Source: Actinomadura meyerae (GTDB lineage: Bacteria > Actinomycetota > Actinomycetes > Streptosporangiales > Streptosporangiaceae). Taken from it: DNA of 64,000 nt. Below are positions 45,816 through 54,328 of this stretch, piece by piece (position 1 is the stretch's first letter; each line of letters starts with the position of its first letter). A program made the position numbers and the translations under genes. Location: contig NZ_FZOR01000028.1 of the NCBI RefSeq assembly GCF_900188445.1, positions 46,105 through 110,104 on the forward strand, written 5' to 3'. Under the pieces are notes generated by a model. That model was not told where the DNA came from. It saw only the letters and a list, made by a program, of their open reading frames with translations, and searched no databases.

Positions 45816-46706
45816 CTAGGTCAGCGTCGGCGCGGCGCCGGGGGCGGCGAGCAGCACCAGCCCGAAGACGATCATCGCGGCGCCGACCGGCCGGCTCAGC
45901 GCCTCCCCGTGCCGCCAGACCTTCTCCGCGAGGATCACCGCGGCGACGACCCCCATCCAGACCAGGCTCATGACCCCCGCGGCGAGCAGCACGGCCATCA
46001 GCGCCCAGCAGCAGCCGAGGCAGAAGGCCCCGTGGTGCAGGCCCGCGATCACCGCGCCGCGGGGCCCGGCCGCGATCCGCTCGCCGTGCCGGACGACGAC
46101 GGCGAGGGGCGAGCGGCACAGCCGCAGGCACGCCCGTTTCAGCGGGCTGAGCTGGTAGGCGCCCGCGAACAGCAGCACCACGGCGCCCGCCCGCACGGCG
46201 ACCGCCGCGTCGCCCGCCGCCGCCAGCGGCTGGAGGACCAGGAACAGCCCGTATGCCGCCACCCCGGCCGCTCCCCACACGGCCAGGTAGCCCGCCGCGA
46301 GCAAATAGGCGGTCGTCGCCCGCCCGCCGCGCCGCCGCATCATCCGGTCGATCCGGACGATCACCGGCGCCACCGCGGGCAGCATCATCGCGGCCATCAT
46401 CACCAGCCAGGTGCCGAGGAACAGGCCGGCGCCGACGGACGGCTCCATCGGCATGCCCGCCATCCCGTCCCCGGAGCGCTCGGCGCCGCCGGTCAGGATC
46501 CCGGCCTCCATGTCGGGCATGGCCAGCCAGTGGACCGCCAGCCAGGCGAGGGCGGCCAGCGCGAGGAGGACGAGGACGAACACGCCTTCCCGAAGCCGCC
46601 CGCGGGCACCGGGCGCGGCACCGGTCGGGGAATGGGGCGCGGGCTCGGCCGCGGGTGTGCGCCGTCGCGCCGGGCCGTGGCCGAAGTGGCGCGGATGAGT
46701 CAGCAT
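45816..46706 (-). CDS. DUF2182 integral membrane protein (predicted metal-binding)
   Basis: A 296-residue protein with six to seven helices. GMAGMPMEPSVGAGLFLGTW and LVMMAAMMLPAVAPVIVRID are the DUF2182 hallmark Met-rich blocks, and the late helix has AGLHHGAFCLGCCWALMAVL with His and Cys that may bind a metal. Start at ATG 46706 with GAGGGGG seven bases upstream; the frame extends upstream with no homology. It follows the DUF1326 gene by 11 bases. DUF2182 and DUF1326 proteins often neighbour each other, so this is a recognised but functionally unknown pair; Met/His/Cys clusters suggest copper. Confidence 0.85.
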   Translation of the reverse strand: MLTHPRHFGHGPARRRTPAAEPAPHSPTGAAPGARGRLREGVFVLVLLALAALAWLAVHWLAMPDMEAGILTGGAERSGDGMAGMPMEPSVGAGLFLGTWLVMMAAMMLPAVAPVIVRIDRMMRRRGGRATTAYLLAAGYLAVWGAAGVAAYGLFLVLQPLAAAGDAAVAVRAGAVVLLFAGAYQLSPLKRACLRLCRSPLAVVVRHGERIAAGPRGAVIAGLHHGAFCLGCCWALMAVLLAAGVMSLVWMGVVAAVILAEKVWRHGEALSRPVGAAMIVFGLVLLAAPGAAPTLT

Positions 46707-46717
46707 CGCCGGCCCCC

Positions 46718-47368
46718 TCAGTCGGGTCCGCTCCAGTCGAACGGGATGTGCTTGCTGGAACGGCCGTCCCACTCCCAGGTGAACCCGTAGGCGTCGACCC
46801 GGTCAGTAAGGGCGCGGCCCCAGGTGGCGACCTGGCCGGGACCGGTCTCCGCACCCGGCGGGTTGAGCGTCTGCACGCGCGCGCCCTCGGGCGTCGTGGG
46901 CCCGGTCAGCGCCTCGGCCCGCGCCACGACCCGGCCGGGCACCTCCGCGCTCCAGGTGGCGAGGTCGTCGTCGACCGAGATCGCGACGGGCGAGAACTCG
47001 ATGCCGCGCACCTCGGGGGCGAGCATCCCCACCAACTGGGCCGGCCATCCGCCGGCCTCCCCGCCGAAGATCTTCCCGAGCGCCGCGCGCTGCGCGTCGT
47101 CGGCGCGCTCGTCCAGGAAGACGGCCGCGTAGGCGTCGGAGTGCTCGCCCCACACGTTCCCCACGAACGAGCCGAGCATCAGGACGTTGAGGCCGTCGAG
47201 CACGACGTCTCCGTACCGTCCTTCACGGATGCGCCACGCCAGCACGCCGTCGCAGTCGCCGTACGAGGGGGGCTGCGCGAAGGTGCACGGGCACGGGACG
47301 TCGCATTTGCAGACGTCGAACCAGTCGCCGGTGACGTGCCAGCGCGGTATCTCGGTGGTCTCGGTCAT
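46718..47368 (-). CDS. DUF1326 protein
   Basis: A 216-residue soluble protein. Near the N-terminus GDWFDVCKCDVPCPCTFAQP, residues 14-33, holds the CxC...CxC cysteine cluster typical of DUF1326, likely a metal site. The middle contains VVLDGLNVLMLGSFVGNVWG and AYAAVFLDERADDAQRAALG, then ATWSAEVPGRVVARAEALTG and AYGFTWEWDGRSSKHIPFDW near the end. ATG at 47368, after AAGGGGGG six bases upstream. It precedes DUF2182 by 11 bases, so the two are cotranscribed. Function unknown; a metal-handling pair is inferred from the cysteine and Met/His motifs. Confidence 0.87.
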   Translation of the reverse strand: MTETTEIPRWHVTGDWFDVCKCDVPCPCTFAQPPSYGDCDGVLAWRIREGRYGDVVLDGLNVLMLGSFVGNVWGEHSDAYAAVFLDERADDAQRAALGKIFGGEAGGWPAQLVGMLAPEVRGIEFSPVAISVDDDLATWSAEVPGRVVARAEALTGPTTPEGARVQTLNPPGAETGPGQVATWGRALTDRVDAYGFTWEWDGRSSKHIPFDWSGPD

Positions 47369-47473
47369 GATCCCCCCTTGGATCGGGACCGGACGCACCC
47401 TCCCCACAATCCTCACGCAACGCCTGATCAGCGGCCAGGCAGCGGAGGTAAAACCTGGGACCCGCCGGGGCGG

Positions 47474-47503
47474 CGGTGTCAGGCGCGGCGGTGTCAGGCG
47501 CGG
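47474..47503. repeat. 15-bp tandem repeat spanning the TIGR03086 stop codon
   Basis: CGGTGTCAGGCGCGG occurs twice back to back (47474-47488 and 47489-47503). On the minus strand each copy carries a TGA in the same frame, so the gene's stop (47494-47496) is followed by another stop fifteen bases on. Confidence 0.8.
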
Positions 47504-48093
47504 CCGGGGGGCGTCCAGGACGGGTCGCGGCCGGTCATGGAGATGAGCCGGTCGAGACCCGACGCGCCGTCCCGCATCGGCACGGCGGGGCCGAAGAGGC
47601 CGGGGACGCCCTTGCCGCCGCTCTGCTCGACGGTCGGGGAGACGAAGGCGAGGCACGACTCGATCTCCTCCGCGCCGGCCTCGTAGGGCTGGCCGCTGGC
47701 GCACGCGATGTCCCAGCCGTGGACGACCAGCTCGTTCATCGCGACGTTTCCGGCGTCCGCGCCCGGCATCGTGATCCCGCCCGCCTCGGTCATGCCGCTC
47801 CAGGCGGCGGGGGAGCGCCAGGCGGCGGCGAGCGCGTCGAGCCGCTCGGGGATGCGGGCCCGCCAGTCCGGAGGAAGGTCCGGCGCGTCGGACGGCGGCT
47901 GCGACCCGCCCTCCGGGAAGTTCTTCTCGGCGGCCCGGGTGAAGGCGAGGACCAGCCCGTCCACGTGCCCGATCAGGGCGCCGAGCGTGGTGCCCTCGCA
48001 CGGCGTCGGGGCGGTGAGCTGGGAGTCGCGGACGCCGGCGAGCAGCCGGGCCATCCGTCGGGTGGCGGGTGTGAGGTCTGGCGTGGCGGTCAT
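47494..48093 (-). CDS. TIGR03086-type DinB-like metal-binding protein
   Basis: A 199-residue protein of the mycothiol-dependent maleylpyruvate isomerase/DinB superfamily. PTPCEGTTLGALIGHVDGLV near residues 30-49 is the first conserved block with a metal His, and MNELVVHGWDIACASGQPYE near 118-137 has the second His of the metal site. In actinobacteria such proteins act in thiol-S-transferase-type reactions; the substrate is unknown here. ATG at 48093 has GGAG five bases upstream; a further ATG lies 18 bases before. Reads away from the divergent EtfD-like gene. A short tandem repeat straddles the stop. Confidence 0.83.
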   Translation of the reverse strand: MTATPDLTPATRRMARLLAGVRDSQLTAPTPCEGTTLGALIGHVDGLVLAFTRAAEKNFPEGGSQPPSDAPDLPPDWRARIPERLDALAAAWRSPAAWSGMTEAGGITMPGADAGNVAMNELVVHGWDIACASGQPYEAGAEEIESCLAFVSPTVEQSGGKGVPGLFGPAVPMRDGASGLDRLISMTGRDPSWTPPGRA

Positions 48094-48292
48094 GAAGGCT
48101 CCGTTCGGCATACCGGTGGTTGGGAATCGCCCTGGACGGACGGCCCGTACTGGTATGGACTCGGGAACCCGCCGATACTCATCGGCGCACGGGATCTCTA
48201 AGGTGGACGGGCGGCACGGCCGCGGGTCGTGACGCTTCCGGGCGCCGGGAAGGGGCCGGGAGCGTCCTGACCAGCGCAGGTGACGCATAAGC

Positions 48293-48307
48293 TACTACCG
48301 AGTAGTA
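48293..48307. promoter_or_regulatory. Operator-like palindrome before the EtfD-like gene
   Basis: TACTAC-CGA-GTAGTA is a perfect 15-base inverted repeat, 79 bases upstream of the GTG start. Such A/T-tipped elements are typical TetR-family sites in actinobacterial lipid genes. The identity of the regulator is unknown. Confidence 0.55.
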
Positions 48308-48385
48308 TTCGGGCCCCGGGTGAAGAGCAGTCTGTCGCGAGCCCTACGCTGACTGCCAGCACCCGTACCCCAGGAGGACGGAACA

Positions 48386-50545
48386 GTGTTCTGGATCACG
48401 TTGGTCATCGGGCTCGCCGGTACGGCGGTCGCTTTGGCGCTCGCCGCGCGGCGGGTGCTGTTCCTGTACACCATCGCCAAGAGCGGGCAGCCCGACCCTG
48501 AGCGGACGCTGCAGCTCAAGCGGGAGCCGAAGAAGGCCGTCGAAGGCCAGGCGGTGGAGGTCCTGGGGCAGCGCAAGCTGCTGAAGTGGACCGTGGCCGG
48601 CGCCGCGCACTTCGCGGTCATGTGGGCGTTCTTCCTGCTCGCGACGGTCTACCTGGAGGCGGCCGTCCAGCTGCTGTTCGGGCTGGAGGCGCACATCCCG
48701 GGCCTGCAGACCTGGGGGCCGATCGGGTTCGTGCAGGACACCATCGCGCTGGCGTGCCTCGCCGGCCTGATCGTGTTCACCGCGATCCGGGTGAAGAACT
48801 CGCCGAAGCGGATCGGCCGCAAGTCGCGGTTCAAGGGCTCGCACCTGTCCGGCGCGTGGATCACGCTGTTCATGATCTTCAACGTGATCTGGACGATGTT
48901 CTTCTTCCGGGGCGTCGAGGTCGCGCGCGACAACTTCGGCTACGGCAAGGCCGGGTACTTCTCCTACCTGGTCGGGCAGCTGTTCGGCGACGGCATCAGC
49001 GACGGCACCCTGGAGGTGCTGGAGTCGGTCGGCCTGCTGCTGCACATCGGCGTCGCGCTGGTCTTCCTGGTGTTCGTCGTCCACTCCAAGCACCTGCACA
49101 TCTTCCTGGCCCCGCTGAACGTCATGTTCAAGCGGCAGCCGGACGGCCTGGGCGCCGCGCAGCCGATGATGTCGGGCGGCAAGCCGCTCGACTTCGAGGA
49201 GGCCGACCCCGACGAGGACGTCTTCGGCCGCGGCAAGATCGAGGACTTCACCTGGAAGGGCTTCCTCGACATGGCGACCTGCACCGAGTGCGGTCGCTGC
49301 CAGTCCCAGTGCCCCGCCTGGAACACCGGCAAGCCGCTGTCGCCGAAGATGGTCATCCTGGAGCTGCGCGACCACGCGCTGGCCAAGGCCCCCTACTTCA
49401 CCGCCTCCGAGGAGCAGCGGGAGAAGTTCACCGACGAGCAGAAGCTCGCCATGGAGGTCGACAAGGCGCTCGTCGGCGACGACGGCGTCATCCACCCCGA
49501 CGTGCTGTGGTCGTGCACCAACTGCGGCGCCTGCGTGGAGCAGTGCCCGGTCGACATCGAGCACATCGACCACATCCTGGACATGCGCCGCTTCCAGGTC
49601 ATGATCGAGTCCTCGTTCCCCTCCGAGGCCGGCGTGATGCTGAAGAACCTGGAGAACAAGGGCAACCCGTGGGGCATGTCGGAGATGAAGCGCCTCGAGT
49701 GGATCGAGGAGCTGGACTTCGAGGTCGAGGTCGTCGACGACAAGGTCTCCGAGGACACCGAGTACCTGTTCTGGGTCGGCTGCGCCGGCGCGCTGGAGGA
49801 CCGGGCCAAGAAGACCACCAAGGCCGTCGCCGAGCTGCTGCACATCGCGGGCGTGAAGTTCGCGGTGCTCGGGCCGATGGAGGCGTGCACCGGTGACCCG
49901 GCCCGCCGCCTGGGCATGGAGTTCGTCTTCCAGATGCTCGGCCAGCAGAACGTGGAGACCCTCAACGACGCGGGGGTGAAGAAGATCGTGGCGACCTGCC
50001 CGCACTGCTTCAACACCCTGGCCAACGAGTACCCGCAGATCGGCGGGAACTACGAGGTCGTCCACCACACCCAGCTGCTGGCGCACCTGGTCGAGTCGGG
50101 CAAGCTCACCCCGGTCACCCCGATCGAGGAGAACATCACCTACCACGACCCCTGCTTCCTGGGCCGCCACAACAAGGTCTACAAGCAGCCGCGCGACATC
50201 ATGGCGACCGTCCCGGGCGTCAAGACCCAGGAGATGCACCGGCACAAGGACCGCGGCTTCTGCTGCGGCGCCGGCGGCGCGCGGATGTGGATGGAAGAGC
50301 GCATCGGCAAGCGCATCAACACCGAGCGCGTGGACGAGGCCCTGGAGACCAACCCCGACACCGTCTCCACCGCCTGCCCGTTCTGCCTGGTGATGCTCGG
50401 CGACGCCATCAACGAGAAGAAGAACGAGGGCGCCGCCAAGGAGTCGCTGGAGGTCGTCGACGTCTCCCAGCTCCTCATCCGCTCCATCAAGGGCGACGAC
50501 GGCGGCAGGGCCGCCGAGGAGAAGGAGCCCGTCGCCGCCGAGTAG
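48386..50545 (+). CDS. EtfD-like iron-sulfur membrane oxidoreductase (electron-transfer flavoprotein to menaquinone)
   Basis: A 719-residue protein. Five membrane helices in residues 1-240 (FWITLVIGLAGTAVALALAA, HFAVMWAFFLLATVYLEAAV, LLHIGVALVFLVFVVHSKHL) form a NarI-like quinone module. Then two 4Fe-4S sites, ATCTECGRCQSQCPAW near residue 300 and CTNCGACVEQCPVDIEH near 378, and CCG domains (WVGCAGALED near 465, CPHCFN near 538, GFCCGAGGARMW near 626), as in HdrD. Mycobacterial EtfD (Rv0338c) has this order and passes electrons from ETF to menaquinone during beta-oxidation. Thiolase and 3-hydroxyacyl-CoA dehydrogenase nearby support this. GTG at 48386 with AGGAGG eight bases before. An acidic tail AAEEKEPVAAE ends it. 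Confidence 0.9.
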   Translation: MFWITLVIGLAGTAVALALAARRVLFLYTIAKSGQPDPERTLQLKREPKKAVEGQAVEVLGQRKLLKWTVAGAAHFAVMWAFFLLATVYLEAAVQLLFGLEAHIPGLQTWGPIGFVQDTIALACLAGLIVFTAIRVKNSPKRIGRKSRFKGSHLSGAWITLFMIFNVIWTMFFFRGVEVARDNFGYGKAGYFSYLVGQLFGDGISDGTLEVLESVGLLLHIGVALVFLVFVVHSKHLHIFLAPLNVMFKRQPDGLGAAQPMMSGGKPLDFEEADPDEDVFGRGKIEDFTWKGFLDMATCTECGRCQSQCPAWNTGKPLSPKMVILELRDHALAKAPYFTASEEQREKFTDEQKLAMEVDKALVGDDGVIHPDVLWSCTNCGACVEQCPVDIEHIDHILDMRRFQVMIESSFPSEAGVMLKNLENKGNPWGMSEMKRLEWIEELDFEVEVVDDKVSEDTEYLFWVGCAGALEDRAKKTTKAVAELLHIAGVKFAVLGPMEACTGDPARRLGMEFVFQMLGQQNVETLNDAGVKKIVATCPHCFNTLANEYPQIGGNYEVVHHTQLLAHLVESGKLTPVTPIEENITYHDPCFLGRHNKVYKQPRDIMATVPGVKTQEMHRHKDRGFCCGAGGARMWMEERIGKRINTERVDEALETNPDTVSTACPFCLVMLGDAINEKKNEGAAKESLEVVDVSQLLIRSIKGDDGGRAAEEKEPVAAE

Positions 50546-50563
50546 GGCGCGCGCACGAAGCAC

Positions 50564-50605
50564 CGGGAAGGACCCCGGGCCCCGCAGGGCTCGGGGTCCT
50601 TCCCG
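50564..50605. terminator. Strong bidirectional terminator
   Basis: CGGGAAGGACCCCG (50564-50577) pairs with CGGGGTCCTTCCCG (50592-50605), a perfect 14-base stem with a small inner GCCC/GGGC stem, between convergent EtfD-like and SARP-fusion genes. Confidence 0.88.
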
Positions 50606-50614
50606 TCTTCGGGG

Positions 50615-52438
50615 TCAGGGGCCGGGGGCGGGCTCCACGGGCGAGGACGGCGCCGGCTCTGGGGAGGCGGCGTCCCGCGCCCCGGCCGCGCCGGCCGCGT
50701 CGGCGGCGTTCGGGACGGCGATGAGCATGTCGCGCAGGGCGTGCACCACCTGGTAGGGGAGGATGTCCCGGGTCGCGAGGTCGTCCACCGAGACCAGCGG
50801 GCCGTGCGCCGCCCGCGCCAGCACGATCAGCTTCGCGTGGTGCGGGTCCACGCCGGGCAGCGCGGCGAGCAGGTGCTCGGGCGCCGAGTTCACGTCGACC
50901 AGACCGCCGTCGTCGAACGTCCGGGGCCGGTCGGGGCGCCCGATGCCGAGAGCGCGGGCGATCGCCGGGTGGTGCGCGGCCAGCGACCTGGCCTGCTCCC
51001 TGCGGACCCGCCGCTCGACCAGCCGGACGTCCCGCATGGGCGCGCCGCCCGGGTACGCGTACGGGTCGACCGTGAGGATCACCATGTGGACGGCGCCGCC
51101 GAACATCGTGATGAGCATCGCGAGGAAGATCGGGCCGTCCCACGGGGTCGGCTCCTCCGCGTTGGTGCTCATGATGCAGATGAAGGCGAGACCGGACAGC
51201 GCCAGGTAGCCGGTCGCCGTCAGCGCCAGTGCGCGGCTGCGCCGCCGCGCCGCGTAGTAGGCGACCAGGGCGAAGGTCACCATACCGAAGGTGACCACCG
51301 GCAGGGCCGCGAGGACGGTCCGCAGCGGCCAGGGCATCCGCCGTACGGGCGGCGGCGCCCAGAAGGCGTGCGCCGCCCCGAGATGGTGGCCGGGGGCGGC
51401 GCCGAGGGCGGCATGCGCGTCGGCGTGCGGTAAGTGCGGGGGAGGGTCCGCGACCGGCACGGACGGGATCACCTCCAGCGCGGGCGGCGGAGGGGAGGCG
51501 AGCGGCGGATCGGGCGGGACGAAGGCCGGCGCGATCACGTCGCCGCGCGCCGCGCCAGAACGCGCCGATTCGGAGGTAGCCCGTTCGGAACGAGCCGGTT
51601 CGTCGCGCGTCGGCTGCTCGCCGGCGGCGGCAGGGGCCGGGGCGGCCAGGGAGGGGTCGGAGCGCAGGATGCCGAGATGCAGGTTCTGGAGGCGCTCGCC
51701 GGGCTCGACTCCGAACTCGGCCGCGAAGAAGTCGCGCGCGTCCCGGTAGGCGGCGAGGGCCTCGGCCTGCCGGCCGCACCGGTAGAGCGCCAGCATCAGC
51801 AGGTACCGGAACCCCTCCCGGAGCGGGAACTCGGCGACCAGCCGGAGCAGCTCGGGGACGAGCCGGGCGTGCTCCCCCGCCTCCAGCCCGGCCTCGGCGC
51901 ACGCCTCCAGCGCCGCCGCGCGCGTCTCCTCCAGGCGGTCGCGCGTCGCCTCGAAGTACGGGCCGTTCAGGTCGGCGAGCGCCGGGCCCCGCCACATCGC
52001 GAGCGCCTCGCGCAGCATCGCCTCGGCCCCGGCCGCGTCGCCCTCGTCCCGCACGGACCGGGCCGCCTTCACGCGGTCCTGGAAGACCTCGGCGTCCAGG
52101 CCGTCCGGCGGGACGTGCAGCGCGTATCCGGCGCCGGTCAGCACGAGCAGCCGTCCCGGAGCGCGCGGCGAACGGTAGGGCTCCAGCACGCGGCGCAATC
52201 CGGCCACGTACTTCTGCACGACGTTCGCGCCGTTGTCGGGAGGCTCGTCCCCCCACACCGCGCGCACGATCGACGCCGTCGGTACCGGCCGTCCGGGCGC
52301 GAGCAGCAGGACGGCGAGGACCGCGCGCTGCTTGCCCGGCCCGAGGTCGAGTTCCCGCCCGTCCCGCCACGCGGACGTCCGGCCGAGGATCTCGAAGCGC
52401 AGTGACGGTGCCTCGTCCGGCAGCGCGACCACCTCCAC
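50615..52438 (-). CDS. SARP-type regulator fused to membrane helices and a helix-hairpin-helix domain
   Basis: A 607-residue multidomain protein. Residues ~12-105 are an OmpR-like winged helix as in SARPs (RFEILGRTSAWRDGRELDLG, IVRAVWGDEPPDNGANVVQK). Residues ~115-265 are the BTAD domain (EVFQDRVKAARSVRDEGDAA, YLLMLALYRCGRQAEALAAY). A Pro/Ala-rich linker follows to ~375. Three membrane helices come next (VLAALPVVTFGMVTFALVAY, LTATGYLALSGLAFICIMST, FLAMLITMFGGAVHMVILTV). The tail has a ComEA-like helix-hairpin-helix near 510-555 (LVDVNSAPEHLLAALPGVDP, HHAKLIVLARA). A membrane-bound SARP is unusual. GTG at 52438. Divergent from a lipoprotein gene. Function unknown. Confidence 0.87.
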   Translation of the reverse strand: MEVVALPDEAPSLRFEILGRTSAWRDGRELDLGPGKQRAVLAVLLLAPGRPVPTASIVRAVWGDEPPDNGANVVQKYVAGLRRVLEPYRSPRAPGRLLVLTGAGYALHVPPDGLDAEVFQDRVKAARSVRDEGDAAGAEAMLREALAMWRGPALADLNGPYFEATRDRLEETRAAALEACAEAGLEAGEHARLVPELLRLVAEFPLREGFRYLLMLALYRCGRQAEALAAYRDARDFFAAEFGVEPGERLQNLHLGILRSDPSLAAPAPAAAGEQPTRDEPARSERATSESARSGAARGDVIAPAFVPPDPPLASPPPPALEVIPSVPVADPPPHLPHADAHAALGAAPGHHLGAAHAFWAPPPVRRMPWPLRTVLAALPVVTFGMVTFALVAYYAARRRSRALALTATGYLALSGLAFICIMSTNAEEPTPWDGPIFLAMLITMFGGAVHMVILTVDPYAYPGGAPMRDVRLVERRVRREQARSLAAHHPAIARALGIGRPDRPRTFDDGGLVDVNSAPEHLLAALPGVDPHHAKLIVLARAAHGPLVSVDDLATRDILPYQVVHALRDMLIAVPNAADAAGAAGARDAASPEPAPSSPVEPAPGP

Positions 52439-52591
52439 TCACCCGCCCGGGGCGCGCCGCGGCAGCCGTTCGGCAGCCCGGACGCAGTGACCGCAGCATA
52501 ACGACAGTGATCCGGCATGCGCCTCGAACAGGCTCGTTGTGGACATCGGGGGCGATGTCCCACGAAGCGTGTGAGAGAGAGGGGGCCAGGG

Positions 52592-53371
52592 ATGTCGCAT
52601 CACCGACTGCGGGCCGGCCGGATGTCGGCCGTGCTCGTCCTGGCGATCGCGTCCGGAACGGCGGCCTGCGGGCCGGCGGAGGAGACCGGCACGACGGAGA
52701 AGGCGGCGGCGACGGCGAAGAGCTCCACGGCGACCGGCGCCGCCACCGGTCCCGCGGCGGCGCCGGCCAACGGGGTGGAGAAGCTGCCGGCGGCCGAGGT
52801 CCTGCGCCGCGCCCGCAAGGCGACGAACGGCGCGCGCTCGCTGCGCATCCGCGGGCAGGTCGAGGACGGCACCGACAAGTTCACGCTCGACTTCCGCTAC
52901 GAGGGCAAGTCGAAGTCGACCGGATGGTTCCAGCAGGGGCGCGAGCGCGTCGAGATCACGAGGATCGGCAAGGTCGTCTACCTCAAGGGGAACGACGCGT
53001 TCTGGAAGTCGATGGGCGGCAAGGGCGCGATGCAGCTGTTCTCCGGCAAGTACCTCAAGACGACCAGCGCCACCGACGGCTACAAGGACCTGGCGGCCTT
53101 CACCTACCGCACGGCCGTGCTCAACGAGGCCGTGAAGTCCGCGGGCCCCTGGCGGACGGGCAAGACCGGGACGGTCGGCGGAACGCCCGCGGTGACGCTC
53201 GGCACCGCCTCGACCGAGGACGAGATCCACGTGGCGACGCGGGGGGAGCCGTACGTGCTGGCGCTGACGTCCGGCCCGGAGAACCGCATCGAGTACATCG
53301 ACTACGGGAAGCCGGTGACCGTCCAGCGCCCGCCCGCCGGGAGCGTCGTCGACGCGAACGCGTTCGACTGA
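52592..53371 (+). CDS. Secreted lipoprotein of unknown function (LppX/LprG-like pattern)
   Basis: A 259-residue protein with signal MSHHRLRAGRMSAVLVLAIA and Cys in SGTAACGPA near residue 26, a lipobox-like site. A Ser/Thr/Ala-rich linker precedes a domain of ~190 residues (VLRRARKATNGARSLRIRGQ, RYEGKSKSTGWFQQGRERVE, YLKGNDAFWKSMGGKGAMQL, GEPYVLALTSGPENRIEYID). The pattern resembles LppX/LprG-type lipid-binding folds (beta sheet with helix), by shape only. ATG at 52592 sits between the SARP fusion (divergent) and two terminators. Probably a surface lipid carrier or sensor; not proven. Confidence 0.75.
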   Translation: MSHHRLRAGRMSAVLVLAIASGTAACGPAEETGTTEKAAATAKSSTATGAATGPAAAPANGVEKLPAAEVLRRARKATNGARSLRIRGQVEDGTDKFTLDFRYEGKSKSTGWFQQGRERVEITRIGKVVYLKGNDAFWKSMGGKGAMQLFSGKYLKTTSATDGYKDLAAFTYRTAVLNEAVKSAGPWRTGKTGTVGGTPAVTLGTASTEDEIHVATRGEPYVLALTSGPENRIEYIDYGKPVTVQRPPAGSVVDANAFD

Positions 53372-53388
53372 CCGGCGACCACCGAACG

Positions 53389-53439
53389 GCCGTCCGCCCG
53401 GCGGCGCCCGGGGCCGCGGGTGCCCGCCGGGCGGACGGC
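53389..53439. terminator. Terminator 1 after the lipoprotein gene
   Basis: GCCGTCCGCCCGGCGG (53389-53404) and CCGCCGGGCGGACGGC (53424-53439) are perfectly complementary over 16 bases, with a 19-base GC-rich loop. Confidence 0.8.
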
Positions 53440-53440
53440 G

Positions 53441-53466
53441 CCTCGCCCGCCCGAGCGCGGGCGAGG
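53441..53466. terminator. Terminator 2 after the lipoprotein gene
   Basis: CCTCGCCCGC (53441-53450) and GCGGGCGAGG (53457-53466) make a second perfect stem of ten pairs directly after the first, a tandem terminator. Confidence 0.75.
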
Positions 53467-53499
53467 TTCTGATCGCGGGGGGCTTGGTAAGACACGGGA

Positions 53500-54255
53500 A
53501 TGGCCGTGCTCGTGTCCGTCCTCGCGTTCGTGATGACGCTCGCCGGGGGCCTCGCCGCGATGCGGGTACGGGACCGGCGGCACCTCGTCCTCGGCCTGGC
53601 CGGCGGGCTGATGCTCGGCGTCGTCGCCTTCGACCTGATCCCCGAGTCGCTGGAGATGACGCGGCACCGCCCGCTCGGCGTCCCCGCCCCGATGATCGGC
53701 TTCGCGGCCGGGTTCGTCCTGCTGCACGTCGTCGAGCAGGCCGTCGCGATCCACCGCGCCCACGAAGAGGAGTACGCGCCGCACGCGCACGCCGGCCACG
53801 GCGCGGGTGCGGCGGGCGCCGGAGCGGGCGGGCTGCTCGCGGCGTCCGCGCTGGTCCTGCACAGCCTGGTGGACGGCCTCAGCATCGGCCTCGGCTTCCA
53901 GTCCGGCACCGACGTCGGGATCTTCGTGGCGCTCGCCGTGGTCACGCACGACTTCGCGGACGGCTTCAACACCTTCACCGCGGCCTCGCTGCACCGCGCC
54001 GACCGCCGTCCCGCCGTCCTGCTGCTGCTGGCGGACGCCGCCGCGCCCATCGCCGGTGCCGCGCTCGGCATGCTCGCGACCGTCCCCGACGCGGTCCTCG
54101 GCCCCTACCTCGGGACTTTCGGCGGTGTCCTGCTGTACCTGGCCGCCGCCGAGATCCTGCCGGAGGCGCACAGCGTCCACCCGCGCGTCATGACGCTCTG
54201 CGCCACCGGCGCCGGGCTCGTCGCCGTCCTGCTCATCGCGGGCCTCGCCGGGTGA
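53500..54255 (+). CDS. ZIP-family metal transporter
   Basis: A 251-residue membrane protein with about eight helices. ZIP signature blocks: MLGVVAFDLIPESLEMTRHR near residue 44, then a His-rich loop (YAPHAHAGHGAGAAGAGAGG), then helix IV with LVLHSLVDGLSIGLGFQSGT (His, Asp) near 123-142 and helix V ALAVVTHDFADGFNTFTAAS, the binuclear metal site, and AAAEILPEAHSVHP in helix VII. ZIPs carry Zn2+ or other divalent ions into the cytoplasm. ATG at 53500. Two terminators precede it and one follows, so it is monocistronic. The metal is not determined by sequence. Confidence 0.92.
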   Translation: MAVLVSVLAFVMTLAGGLAAMRVRDRRHLVLGLAGGLMLGVVAFDLIPESLEMTRHRPLGVPAPMIGFAAGFVLLHVVEQAVAIHRAHEEEYAPHAHAGHGAGAAGAGAGGLLAASALVLHSLVDGLSIGLGFQSGTDVGIFVALAVVTHDFADGFNTFTAASLHRADRRPAVLLLLADAAAPIAGAALGMLATVPDAVLGPYLGTFGGVLLYLAAAEILPEAHSVHPRVMTLCATGAGLVAVLLIAGLAG

Positions 54256-54281
54256 CCCCGGCCGGTGCCCGCGCGGACGGC

Positions 54282-54314
54282 GAAGGGCCGCCCGGCCATG
54301 CCGGACGGCCCTTC
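54282..54314. terminator. Bidirectional terminator
   Basis: GAAGGGCCG (54282-54290) and CGGCCCTTC (54306-54314) form a nine-pair stem, with partial pairing inside, between the convergent ZIP and substrate-binding protein genes. Confidence 0.75.
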
Positions 54315-54328
54315 CACCCGCTACCGGG

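Noticed and set aside
43493..45973. An 826-codon plus-strand frame running through the dehydrogenase and thiolase region
   Set aside because: It runs antisense to the dehydrogenase and out of frame with thiolase, and has Arg-rich nonsense translation.
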